Source: Bacteroidales bacterium (GTDB lineage Bacteria > Bacteroidota > Bacteroidia > Bacteroidales > Muribaculaceae). From it: DNA of 64,000 nt. The position numbers and the translations under genes are program-made. Under the pieces are notes generated by a model. It was not told where the DNA came from, ran no database searches, and was given only the letters and a program-made list of their open reading frames with translations. This document shows positions 24,762-33,508 of this stretch, in pieces. Position 1 is the first letter of the stretch, and each line of letters opens with the position of its first letter. The stretch covers positions 1 through 64,000 of the forward strand of contig DXXM01000008.1 in NCBI GenBank assembly GCA_019416285.1, in the 5' to 3' direction.

Positions 24762-26195
24762 ATGAAAACTATAAAATTCCCGTTGTCATTGCCGCTATGC
24801 GCAGTGGCAATCCTTCTTCCTGCCATAGCTTTTGCCGAGCCCGCCGTGGCCGACTCGATACCCACCGTAGTTGAAGGCGCCACGCCTCCCGTAGCTCTTC
24901 CCGTCGAGGAAGTGGCCGTCGACGAGGCCAATCCCCTTGTCTCCGGCCTAAATACAGTGTGGATGCTTCTTGCTGCCATGCTCGTGTTCTTCATGCAGCC
25001 CGGATTCGCACTGGTCGAGGCCGGTTTCACCCGCTCGAAGAACACCGCCAACATTCTGATGAAAAACTTCGTCGATTTCATATTCGGCTCGCTCTTCTAC
25101 TGGTTCGTAGGCTTCGGGGTGATGTTTGGCATCGGGGAGTTCTGCGGAGTGCCCCATTTCATGAGCACCTGCTTCGAAAGCGTCGGTCTGCCCGACCCGT
25201 CCTCGCTTCCCACCGAGGGCTTCCTCGTGTTTCAGACAGTGTTCTGCGCCACGGCTGCCACCATCGTGTCCGGCGCCATGGCTGAGAGGACAAAATTCTC
25301 CGCCTATCTTATATATACGGTGTTCATCAGCGTGCTCGTTTATCCGATTTCCGGCCACTGGACCTGGGGCGGAGGCTGGCTGATGGATGGCGATGCGGAC
25401 TCGTTCATGATGCGCACATTTGGCGCCACCTTCCATGATTTCGCCGGTTCGACCATAGTTCACTCCGTAGGCGGATGGATTGCCCTTGTCGGCGCCGCCA
25501 TCCTCGGTCCGCGTATCGGCAAATACGGCAAGGACGGCAAATCCAAGGCCATACCGGGCCACAACCTGACCATAGCCGCTCTCGGAGTGTTCATCCTCTG
25601 GTTCGGATGGTTCGGTTTCAATCCCGGCTCGCGTCTCGCAGCCGCCACAGTCGAGGATCAGATTTCGATTTCACTCGTATTCCTCAACACCAACCTCGCA
25701 GCCTGTGCCGGAGGTTTCGCCTCGCTCGTCGTGAGCTGGTTCAAGTATGGCAAACCCTCGCTGTCGCTGACTCTCAACGGCATTCTTGCCGGTCTCGTCG
25801 GCGTAACAGCCGGTTGCGACGCCGTTTCGCCTCTTGGGGCTGTGATTATCGGTCTGCTCTGCGGCACACTCATGATTCTCTCCGTCGAGTTCATCGACCG
25901 CGTGCTTAAAGTCGACGACCCGGTCGGCGCGGTGTCGGTCCACGGTGTCTGCGGCTTCTTCGGCACCATCCTCACCGGTCTGCTTTCGGTGAGCGAAGGA
26001 CTCTTCTATGGCTTCGGCTGGGGATTCTTCGGCGCACAGCTCTTCGGAGCCATCGTGGTCGGATGCTGGGCGGCTTTCATGGGCTTCCTTATCTTCAAGG
26101 GTGTTGACCTCCTCCATGGACTCAGGGTGACGAAACGCATCGAGGAGGAAGGTCTCGACATCTACGAACACGGCGAGTCGGTCTACAACGCCTGA
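24762..26195 (+). CDS. amtB: Ammonium transporter
   Basis: A 477-residue Amt protein with cleavable signal peptide and Pro/Val-rich linker, then 11 membrane spans. Family signatures include FFMQPGFALVEAGF and DFAGSTIVHSVGGWIALVGAAILGPR (the D-x-A-G-x-x-x-V-H block with a pore histidine) and DDPVGAVSVHGVCGFFGTI, which has the second pore histidine. It ends with the short cytosolic tail that binds PII. Confidence 0.97.
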   Translation: MKTIKFPLSLPLCAVAILLPAIAFAEPAVADSIPTVVEGATPPVALPVEEVAVDEANPLVSGLNTVWMLLAAMLVFFMQPGFALVEAGFTRSKNTANILMKNFVDFIFGSLFYWFVGFGVMFGIGEFCGVPHFMSTCFESVGLPDPSSLPTEGFLVFQTVFCATAATIVSGAMAERTKFSAYLIYTVFISVLVYPISGHWTWGGGWLMDGDADSFMMRTFGATFHDFAGSTIVHSVGGWIALVGAAILGPRIGKYGKDGKSKAIPGHNLTIAALGVFILWFGWFGFNPGSRLAAATVEDQISISLVFLNTNLAACAGGFASLVVSWFKYGKPSLSLTLNGILAGLVGVTAGCDAVSPLGAVIIGLLCGTLMILSVEFIDRVLKVDDPVGAVSVHGVCGFFGTILTGLLSVSEGLFYGFGWGFFGAQLFGAIVVGCWAAFMGFLIFKGVDLLHGLRVTKRIEEEGLDIYEHGESVYNA

Positions 26196-26346
26196 TTTAC
26201 TCACACATCAGTAACATATCTCTTTCAATATGCTTTAGACGGACCAAAACTCATGCTGAATCGATTAGAACACAAACACAATTTTCATGCCGCACTACAG
26301 CATATTGAAGCGCCTTAAATACTGATACCGATCATACCTGGTCATT

Positions 26347-26375
26347 CTCCGGAGCTCTGCCCCGGAGATTTTTTT
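26347..26375 (+). terminator. Terminator of the nitrogen operon
   Basis: CTCCGG (26347-26352) with CCGGAG (26362-26367), then seven T. 26196-26346 between amtB and this hairpin shows nothing else. Confidence 0.8.
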
Positions 26376-26420
26376 GTATAACGATGTGTGTGAAACGGCT
26401 TTGTGGATTGTCTGTGCGGC

Positions 26421-27485
26421 TTACTGGCCCGGTTCGTTGCGGAGGGGATAGTTGTTGCGGAGCGATTCGAAGGTGACGGGGATGAGTTCGGGTGCCACGT
26501 TCTTGAGCCGGAGAGTGTCGGCGGCGATGTCGTAGCCAATCTGTTCGGGGGTGATAGACTCGGGTGTCGGTTTGACGTGTGGAAGCCCGGCTGTGAGGTC
26601 GGCAGCGGTGACATCCATCCCGAAGTGCGATTGCAGGTAGTCGGCGAGAGCCGTGAGCACCATCGAGGTAGCGCGCACCTTGCCCTGATAGGAGTAGCCT
26701 GCGATGTGGGGTGTCGCGAACAGGGCGTCGGCGAGCAGCGGCAGGTCTATGGCCGGCTCACCCTCCCAGCAGTCAATGACGAGTGCCGACACGAGTCCGT
26801 CGGCATAGGCTCTTTTGAGTGCTGCGGTGTCGGCCACGGGGCCGCGGGCGGAGTTGATGACCATAGGGCGGCGTCGGAGCTTCGAAAGGAATCCGTCGCC
26901 GAGTAGATGGTGGGTCGGGTGGGGGCCGTCGGTGGTGTAGGGGGTGTGGACGGTAATCACGTCACATTTCTCCGCAATTTCGTCGAGCGTGGAGTATTTG
27001 ATGGATTTGTCGCCTGCCTCCTCGCGGGGAGGGTCGTTGCTGAGAACCTTCATGCCCATCTTCTCGGCCCACTGTCTGAGCACAGTTCCAATGTGTCCTA
27101 CTCCGATGATGCCGAGTGTGCGGTTGGCGAAAGTCTCGCCCGGACGCAGTGTCGACGCTATGGCGGCGAGGACATACTGGGACACGGCCGGAGCGCTGCA
27201 GCCCATAGCGTTGGCCACGGTGATGCCGCGGGAGGCGCAGTAGTCGAGGTCGATATGGTCGGTGCCTATGGTGGCGGTGCCGATAAAAGATATGCGGGAG
27301 CCGTCGAGCAGCGCGGAGTTGCAGCGGGTGCGTGTGCGGGTCAGCAGAATGTCGGCGTCAGCCACTACTTCGGAAGTGATTTTGTCGCCGGGAAGGTAGA
27401 TGGTCTCGCCGAGTTCGCTGATGGCTGTGTTGATAAAGGGAATGTTGCGGTCGGCTACGATTTTGAGTTTTCTGTCAGTGTGCAT
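26421..27485 (-). CDS. pdxB: 4-phosphoerythronate dehydrogenase
   Basis: A 354-residue NAD-dependent D-2-hydroxyacid dehydrogenase for pyridoxal 5'-phosphate synthesis (DXP-dependent route). The start IVADRNIPFINTAISELGE is family-specific; GVGHIGTVLRQWAEKMGMKV is the NAD-binding Rossmann turn, and the catalytic Arg, Glu and His are in NSARGPVAD, WEGEP and TPHIAGYS. ATG at 27485 is the family start, 5 bp after the membrane-protein gene. Residues beyond 280 form the PdxB-specific C-domain. Confidence 0.95.
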   Translation of the reverse strand: MHTDRKLKIVADRNIPFINTAISELGETIYLPGDKITSEVVADADILLTRTRTRCNSALLDGSRISFIGTATIGTDHIDLDYCASRGITVANAMGCSAPAVSQYVLAAIASTLRPGETFANRTLGIIGVGHIGTVLRQWAEKMGMKVLSNDPPREEAGDKSIKYSTLDEIAEKCDVITVHTPYTTDGPHPTHHLLGDGFLSKLRRRPMVINSARGPVADTAALKRAYADGLVSALVIDCWEGEPAIDLPLLADALFATPHIAGYSYQGKVRATSMVLTALADYLQSHFGMDVTAADLTAGLPHVKPTPESITPEQIGYDIAADTLRLKNVAPELIPVTFESLRNNYPLRNEPGQ

Positions 27486-27490
27486 GTGTG

Positions 27491-28477
27491 TTATCCGAAT
27501 ATTGCCCAGGCATAGATGGCAAGGTAGGCGGCCATGAGCGATATCACGATTATATAGCCGCGCCGCATTACGGTGAAGCGGAAGAAATGTCCCACCTGAA
27601 AGGCCACACATGCGTTGAGCAGAGTGATATAGAATGTTATGTTGGTGAAATTGACGATGGCGAAGATACCGGTGGCGATGGAAAGGAGCGAGAGCACGCC
27701 GTTGTAGGCGCGGGCCTGGGCGTTGAAGCCGAGTATCTTGATGAGGTTTACGCTTCCGAGGAAAAATCCTGTGAGCAGCGTCAGGGCCACCGCCGCGAGC
27801 ATGGGCCACGCCTGCGGCTGCGAAAGAATCAGGGCCGGAGGGGTGAACTCGAAGCGCGGAATCTCCGGCTGACCGGCGAGCCCCAGACCCCACACAATCC
27901 ACGCGGGAGTGATGTTGCCGAGCACTGCGGCCAGTATCTTCTTGAAGCGGAATATGCGCATCTGCCCCAGGGCTGCTATGAAAAGCGGGATATAGAGCAC
28001 AAAGGTGTATTCCGCCAGTTGCCCCAGGCCGATGAGGAAGAATACGAGAAAGACGCGCCGGCTGCTGACGCCTGAGTTGTAGACGCTGAACATAAGCCAC
28101 ACTCCGGCCATCACTATGAGCGCGAGCAGGGCCGAGGCGCTGACCTGGCCCATCACCGTCGGCACGCAGGCACAGGTGAATATGAAATAGGCTGCGAAAA
28201 AGATGGAGGTGGTGCGCAGCAGGTTGAAATGGCGGTTGATGAGTATCATGACAGTGGCCACGCCGAGCGTGAGCACGATGTTGACCCACATCGAGAGCCA
28301 CGCTTCGGAAATCCATGCGCCCGGAGCAGGGAAAGCGACTGTCCGGAAGTCGGCTATGGGGCTTATAGCGCCGAAGGCATAGGCCTGGACGGTCATGAAT
28401 ATGGCCGCGAGGGTGATGAGTACTGCCATCCCTCGCGACCGTATGATTCGTGTGAAAGTTACTTCCTTGCGGGTCAT
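27491..28477 (-). CDS. Multi-pass membrane protein (DUF6427-like)
   Basis: A 328-residue protein with roughly ten hydrophobic helices; few charged residues. It opens TFTRIIRSRGMAVLITLA and contains many Phe/Ile/Leu segments typical of DUF6427 proteins of Bacteroidetes, whose role is not known. The ATG overlaps the purD stop by 4 bp, so they are coupled. Confidence 0.75.
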   Translation of the reverse strand: MTRKEVTFTRIIRSRGMAVLITLAAIFMTVQAYAFGAISPIADFRTVAFPAPGAWISEAWLSMWVNIVLTLGVATVMILINRHFNLLRTTSIFFAAYFIFTCACVPTVMGQVSASALLALIVMAGVWLMFSVYNSGVSSRRVFLVFFLIGLGQLAEYTFVLYIPLFIAALGQMRIFRFKKILAAVLGNITPAWIVWGLGLAGQPEIPRFEFTPPALILSQPQAWPMLAAVALTLLTGFFLGSVNLIKILGFNAQARAYNGVLSLLSIATGIFAIVNFTNITFYITLLNACVAFQVGHFFRFTVMRRGYIIVISLMAAYLAIYAWAIFG

Positions 28478-29862
28478 TCAGCGAGTTTCTTGAGGTCCTG
28501 ACCGATGTCGCGGCGCATGTATTTGCCCTCGAATTTCACGGTGTCGGCGGCCGCATAGCTGTTGGCAAGGGCCTCGTCGATATCCTTGCCGTAGGCGCTG
28601 CATGCAATCACGCGGCCACCCGAGGTGACGAGCGTGCCGTCGGCGTTGCGTTTGGTGCCGGCATGGAAGAGGGTGGCGCTCACGGCGTCGTCCGCACCGG
28701 TGATAATTTCACCCTTGGCATAGCTTCCGGGATAGCCGCCGGAAACCACCATGACGGTAGTGGCGAAGCGCGGGTCCTCGGCCAGAGGCATGATGCCGAG
28801 ATTGCCCTTGGCGGCGCCTTCGAGGAGGGGCAGGAGGTCGGAGGCGATGCGGAGCATCACGACTTCGGTCTCGGGGTCGCCCATGCGGACGTTGTATTCT
28901 ATCACCATCGGCTCACCCTCGACCTCGATAAGTCCGAGGAAGATGAAGCCGCGGTAGGTGATGCCCTCGGCGATGAGGCCGTTAACGGTCGGGCGGATTA
29001 TGCGGTCCTCGACCTTGCGCATGAATTCAGCGTCGGCAAACACCACGGGGCTCACGGCTCCCATACCGCCTGTGTTGGGGCCGGTATCGCCTTCGCCGAT
29101 GCGCTTGTAGTCTTTGGCGACGGGGAGGATGCGGTAGCCTCCGTTGCCGTCGGTGAGTACGAACACTGAGCACTCGATACCCTTGAGGAACTCCTCGATG
29201 ACCACCGTGGCCGACGACTTGCCGAACATGCCGCCGAGCATCTCGCGGAGCGACGCCTTGGCCTCGTCGAGCGAGTCGATGATGAGCACTCCCTTGCCGG
29301 CTGCGAGACCGTCGGCCTTGAGGACGTAGGGGGCTTTAAGAGTTTCGAGGAACTTGCATCCCTCCTCTACGGTCTCGGCAGTGAAGCTGCGGTAGCGTGC
29401 GGTGGGAATGTTGTGGCGCATCATGAACTGCTTGGCGAAATCCTTGCTGCCTTCGAGCGCGGCACCAGCCTTGGAGGGGCCCACGACAAGGGGAGCGTCG
29501 GCGATGGCTGCGAAATAGTCGTAGATACCTGCCACGAGCGGGTCCTCGTTGCCTACGACAATCATGTCAATGGCGTTGGCGGCTGCAAAATCTTCGATAG
29601 CCTTGAAATCGAGGGGCGAGATGGCTATATTTTCGCCGTAGGCGTCAGTGCCGCCGTTGCCGGGAGCTACGAAGAGCTTTTCGAGTCGCGGCGACTGTGC
29701 TATCTTCCAGGCAAGGGCACATTCGCGGCCGCCTGAGCCGAGAAGAAGCACTTTGAGTTTCTCGCCCTGTTCGGCGAGGGTCTCGCCGGCGTTGAACGGG
29801 CTTTTTTCGGGTGCGTTGCTGACGGGATGACGCAGGGTATTGAGGTTCTGTTGGATTGACAT
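28474..29862 (-). CDS. purD: Phosphoribosylamine-glycine ligase with N-terminal extension
   Basis: GARS joins glycine to phosphoribosylamine in purine synthesis. ATP-grasp motifs such as IPTARYRSF, KADGLAAGKGVLI and EYNVRMGDPETEVVM are intact. The protein is 462 residues because 36 residues (MSIQQNLNTLRHPV...) precede the canonical start K-V-L-L-L-G-S-G-G-R-E; no ATG lies nearer. The usual GGREHA reads GGRECA. The extension may be real or a mis-chosen non-AUG start. Confidence 0.96.
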   Translation of the reverse strand: MSIQQNLNTLRHPVSNAPEKSPFNAGETLAEQGEKLKVLLLGSGGRECALAWKIAQSPRLEKLFVAPGNGGTDAYGENIAISPLDFKAIEDFAAANAIDMIVVGNEDPLVAGIYDYFAAIADAPLVVGPSKAGAALEGSKDFAKQFMMRHNIPTARYRSFTAETVEEGCKFLETLKAPYVLKADGLAAGKGVLIIDSLDEAKASLREMLGGMFGKSSATVVIEEFLKGIECSVFVLTDGNGGYRILPVAKDYKRIGEGDTGPNTGGMGAVSPVVFADAEFMRKVEDRIIRPTVNGLIAEGITYRGFIFLGLIEVEGEPMVIEYNVRMGDPETEVVMLRIASDLLPLLEGAAKGNLGIMPLAEDPRFATTVMVVSGGYPGSYAKGEIITGADDAVSATLFHAGTKRNADGTLVTSGGRVIACSAYGKDIDEALANSYAAADTVKFEGKYMRRDIGQDLKKLAE

Positions 29863-29914
29863 GACTGGTTGTGGTGGAGGTTAAGGTATATATTGGTTTG
29901 GTGCTTTATTGAAA

Positions 29915-31489
29915 TCAGTTGTTTTCGGAGGTGTTGCCGTTGTCGCTGTTGGTGTCGGGGCGTTTCCAGCGGCGGCGTGTGCGCATGAAGGGACCTTCGG
30001 GCGCGGGAATCGACGGGCGCTTGGGCGACTCGCCGAGCGACTTGAGCGCATGGGGGTTGCGGTGGCGCGAGAGGAGTTCCTCGGCCTCGCTCTGTGCGGC
30101 GGTTTCCTCCTTGAATTTGCGGCGGCGCTCCTCGCTGCGTGCATATCCACCCTTTTTCGGGCGGTATTTGTCCTCCAGGGCGTTTGACTTGCGGCGTGAG
30201 GAAGCAGCTTCCTTGCCTCCCATGCCCTTGTCGCGGGCGTCGCGCTTCCACTCGCGGTCACTCTTGCGCTCGGGGCGTTTGCGCTCGGGACGGGCTGAGC
30301 CCTCTTCCTTCAGCACACCACCCTCGCGGCGGAATTCGCTCTTGGTGCCTTCGAAAATCACATACTCACGCAGCTCGCAGTCCAGACCGCCGTTCTGCAT
30401 GGCCTCCTTGGTGGAGGGGGTGAGACCGATAGCCGTGAGATAGTCGGTGTTTGACGAAATCACCCAGGCGTGGTAGCCGAGGAACACACGTTTGAGCTTC
30501 GTGCCGATGAGCTTGTAGAGGAGCTCCATGTCCTGCACGTTGATGCGCTCGCCGTAGGGCGGGTTGGTGATGAGCACACCCGGAGTGCCTTCGGCGGGAG
30601 CGGCGTCCCACTGCTGGAGCGATTTGATGCGGAGGTTGATATATTCGTCAACTCCGGCCGAGAGTATGTTGCGCTCGGCGATGGCCACGGCTTTAGGCGA
30701 CACGTCGGCGCCGTAGATTTTAAACGCGACCTCGCGCGGCTTCGAATATTCCTCGATGATTTTCTCGAAGAGTTCGCTGTCATAGTCATGCCAGTGCTCG
30801 AAAGCGAAGCCTTTGCGGAAAGAGCCGGGCTTGATGTCGGCGGCAATCATCGCGGCTTCGATGAGGAATGTGCCGGAACCGCACATCGGGTCTACGAAGG
30901 GTGAGTCGCCTCTCCAGCCGCTCTTGAGGATGATGCCTGCGGCAAGCACCTCGTTGATGGGAGCCTCGGTGGAGGCCACGCGCCAGCCGCGTTTGTGGAG
31001 CGACTCGCCCGACGAGTTGAGCGAGAGGGTGACGCGGTCGCCGTCGATGTGCACGTTAATCATCACGTCGGCGTCGTTGAGACGCACGCCGGGACGCTTG
31101 TTGGGACCGAAGCGGTCCTTGAAATAGTCGACGATGGCATCCTTGACCCTGTAGGTCACGAAACGCGAGTGGGTGAACTCCGAAGAGTGTGATGTGGTGT
31201 CGATGGAAAATGTCTTTTCAAGAGTCAGCACCTCGCTCCAGTTGTAATCCTTGACCATCTCGTAGAGCGAGTCGGCATCCTTGGCTATGAACTTGTAGAT
31301 AGGCTTGAGGATGCACAGCGCCGTGCGGCAGCAGATATTGGCGCGGTAGAGCGTGTCGAGGTCTCCTTCGAAAGAAACCATGCGGCGTCCGGGCTCGACA
31401 TTGACGGCTCCTATCTGGCGGAGCTCTTCGGCGAGGACTTCTTCAAGACCCTTGAAGGTCTTTGCGACCATTTCAAAACGTTGTTCCAT
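29915..31489 (-). CDS. THUMP-domain 23S rRNA (guanine-N2) methyltransferase, RlmL-like
   Basis: A 524-residue protein. THUMP region about 40-160, then a SAM-dependent methyltransferase with DPMCGSGTF (200-208) and NPPYGER (309-315), the signature of N2-guanine methyltransferases. E. coli RlmL modifies G2445. From about 390 comes a long lysine/arginine-rich low-complexity tail (ERKRPERKSDREWKRDARDKG), which probably helps bind RNA. The RlmK half of the E. coli fusion is absent. Confidence 0.9.
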   Translation of the reverse strand: MEQRFEMVAKTFKGLEEVLAEELRQIGAVNVEPGRRMVSFEGDLDTLYRANICCRTALCILKPIYKFIAKDADSLYEMVKDYNWSEVLTLEKTFSIDTTSHSSEFTHSRFVTYRVKDAIVDYFKDRFGPNKRPGVRLNDADVMINVHIDGDRVTLSLNSSGESLHKRGWRVASTEAPINEVLAAGIILKSGWRGDSPFVDPMCGSGTFLIEAAMIAADIKPGSFRKGFAFEHWHDYDSELFEKIIEEYSKPREVAFKIYGADVSPKAVAIAERNILSAGVDEYINLRIKSLQQWDAAPAEGTPGVLITNPPYGERINVQDMELLYKLIGTKLKRVFLGYHAWVISSNTDYLTAIGLTPSTKEAMQNGGLDCELREYVIFEGTKSEFRREGGVLKEEGSARPERKRPERKSDREWKRDARDKGMGGKEAASSRRKSNALEDKYRPKKGGYARSEERRRKFKEETAAQSEAEELLSRHRNPHALKSLGESPKRPSIPAPEGPFMRTRRRWKRPDTNSDNGNTSENN

Positions 31490-31589
31490 TCTGTATATCT
31501 CCTTTTGTAATTTTTCTGTCTTTTCTGCTATTGTTTTCCTGTTTCCGGACCGCCGCCGGGGTTGGGATGCTCCCGGGGCGCGGTGTGCT

Positions 31590-32501
31590 TCAGCGTGAGG
31601 AGCGGAAATTGTCGGCGCGGGCCTGAATCAGCTTCTCGCCGGGGTCGACATCGCGTGTGACCCAAAGGTTACCTCCGATCACGGCGCCATCGCCTATGTT
31701 CACGCGGCCGAGGATGGTCGAGTTGGAGTAGATGACCACGTCGTTGCCGATAATAGGGTGGCGGGGTATGCCCTTGACGGGATTGTTGGAGTCGTCGGTC
31801 ACGAAACTGCGTGCGCCAAGGGTGACTCCCTGATAAATCTTGACATTGTTGCCTATGATGGCTGTGGCTCCGATGACCACACCCGTTCCGTGGTCAATCA
31901 CAAAGCGTTCTCCGATTGTGGCTCCGGGGTGAATGTCGATACCTGTCTCGGAGTGTGCGAGTTCAGTTATCATCCTGGGGACAATCGGGGCCCCGAGGTC
32001 ATAGAGACGGTGGGCTATGCGGTAGCTCATTGTGGCCCGGAATCCGGGATAGCAGGCGATGACCTCGTGAGTGGAAATAGCGGCCGGGTCGCCGAGATAG
32101 GTTGCGTCGATGTCCGTGTCGAGGATGTGGCGCAGTCCGGGCAGACTCTCGATGAAGGAGTCGGCGCAGATGTCGGCGCGGCGGCGGATTTCAGCCAGGG
32201 AAATCTCGCAGTTGGAGCGGTCGAAACAGAGTCCCGCGGCAACCTGGGTTGAGAGCAGAGTGTGGAGCTCATGACATTCGAGCGTCATGACTGAACGCAT
32301 TATCGAGGGGTCGCCGTCGCTCTCGGTGAAAAAGCCGGGAAACATCAGCCGCGAGGCGAGTTCGATGATGCGGCGCACATTGCCGGTCGACAGCAGAGGC
32401 TCGCCCTCACCGGTCCGGGTGGGGCATACGTGACGCATTTCGTCGATACTGCAGAGGTGTCCTATCACCCGGTCGATACTTGGCCGCTTGGTCTGTTCCA
32501 T
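31590..32501 (-). CDS. epsC: Serine O-acetyltransferase
   Basis: A 303-residue CysE-like enzyme making O-acetylserine for cysteine synthesis. The left-handed beta-helix (GIDIHPGATIGERFVIDHGTGVVIGATAIIGNNVKIYQGVTLG) carries the conserved IDHGTG and YQGVTLGA motifs. Residues 1-170 are the helical N-domain, longer than in E. coli. ATG at 32501 is chosen because the in-frame TTG at 32588 lies inside the promoter. Confidence 0.94.
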   Translation of the reverse strand: MEQTKRPSIDRVIGHLCSIDEMRHVCPTRTGEGEPLLSTGNVRRIIELASRLMFPGFFTESDGDPSIMRSVMTLECHELHTLLSTQVAAGLCFDRSNCEISLAEIRRRADICADSFIESLPGLRHILDTDIDATYLGDPAAISTHEVIACYPGFRATMSYRIAHRLYDLGAPIVPRMITELAHSETGIDIHPGATIGERFVIDHGTGVVIGATAIIGNNVKIYQGVTLGARSFVTDDSNNPVKGIPRHPIIGNDVVIYSNSTILGRVNIGDGAVIGGNLWVTRDVDPGEKLIQARADNFRSSR

Positions 32502-32585
32502 GATTTCAGTATTACTGTCGGGGTTGATGCGTGTCTTGGGCAGCAGAGGCGCCTCGGATAGCTCCGGCGCGTTTTTCCGATAGTG

Positions 32586-32593
32586 CAAAGTTA
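32586..32593 (-). promoter_or_regulatory. Promoter -7 element of the serine acetyltransferase gene
   Basis: TAACTTTG on the minus strand. Its TAA is also the stop codon of the upstream ion-channel gene, so the promoter is built into the end of that gene. A clear -33 element is not visible. Confidence 0.55.
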
Positions 32594-33349
32594 CGTTTTT
32601 TTAGAGAGATTGTTGATAAATTTTGATGATATTTTCGCAAGATCGTCATTCTGCGAGCGATATATCTCCTGCGACTTGCGGTACTGACGTATGAGTGAGG
32701 TTATATAGACCGTGAAGAGGGGAAACATGATGATTCCGCACACCGAGAGCAGGCAGCCTATGAGTTCACCGGGGATGGTGACGGGATAGATGTTGCAGCC
32801 GAGAGTGGTGGCGTTCATGCAGGCCCACCAGAGCGCGAGCCCGAAGTTTGTGACCTGCGGATTGTCGCCGCTCTCGCAGTAGTAAAATATCAGACTGCCG
32901 AGATAGATGAAGGCGGCAAGAGTCACGATATATGCGGCGAGGAAAGAGGTGAGTCTGTTGTGCGAGAAGGCTCCGACCACTATGGCCATGGCCATGACTC
33001 CGCGGGCCAGCGGGATGAAGCGGACAAAGAAGAGGGCTTCGCCCGATAGGTGTATGTCGAGGATGTCTACGAGGTTGAGATAGGGGATGGAGAGTAGCAG
33101 AAACAGGAAGTGGGTGCGCAGATAGTGCCAGCGGTTGTCGGCTATGGCGAGCTCGATGAAGAAATCTATCATGAACACGACGCATACCCAGAACTGGAAC
33201 GTCATGTATTCCCTGTTTTCGAGAAAGTTCACTCCGTTGAATGTGTCGGCGGAGATGAACACTATGAGGAGTATCGACAGGACGATGATTATCCATCGGA
33301 GTATGTCGATGAAATATCTGTTGTGTAGTGGTGTGTTTCCCTCGTTCAT
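32591..33349 (-). CDS. Ion channel family membrane protein with unusual selectivity filter
   Basis: A 252-residue protein with an apparent voltage-sensor-like set of helices (about 15-135) and a pore module: helix, pore loop NATTLGCNIYPVT (179-191), helix. In potassium channels the filter reads T-V-G-Y-G-D; here it is T-L-G-C-N-I, so potassium selectivity cannot be assumed. S4-like segment FVRFIPLARGVMAM has only two arginines. ATG 33349 is preferred over GTG 33385, which is plausible too. Confidence 0.85.
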   Translation of the reverse strand: MNEGNTPLHNRYFIDILRWIIIVLSILLIVFISADTFNGVNFLENREYMTFQFWVCVVFMIDFFIELAIADNRWHYLRTHFLFLLLSIPYLNLVDILDIHLSGEALFFVRFIPLARGVMAMAIVVGAFSHNRLTSFLAAYIVTLAAFIYLGSLIFYYCESGDNPQVTNFGLALWWACMNATTLGCNIYPVTIPGELIGCLLSVCGIIMFPLFTVYITSLIRQYRKSQEIYRSQNDDLAKISSKFINNLSKKT

Positions 33350-33422
33350 GACTGTTGGCGGTGATGGTTGGGCGTATATATTCACAACAATCCGCCGGGG
33401 CCGATGGTTTCTGCGCGGGCTG

Positions 33423-33475
33423 AAAAGAAACCCGGCACCGTCGGGATTCCCTGCGGGGGAGGCGACGGTGCCGGG
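33423..33475 (-). terminator. Terminator of the OmpA/TPR lipoprotein gene
   Basis: 13-bp perfect GC-rich stem (33431-33443 with 33463-33475) and 19-nt loop; on the minus strand the stem is followed by TTTCTTTT. Confidence 0.8.
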
Positions 33476-33508
33476 CTGTGGCGTTTTATCTGTCGTTCAG
33501 ATTCCTGA

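Noticed and set aside
27486..28316. Extension of the pdxB frame to 631 codons
   Set aside because: The extra part overlaps the membrane-protein gene at 27491-28477 in another frame; PdxB proper begins at 27485.
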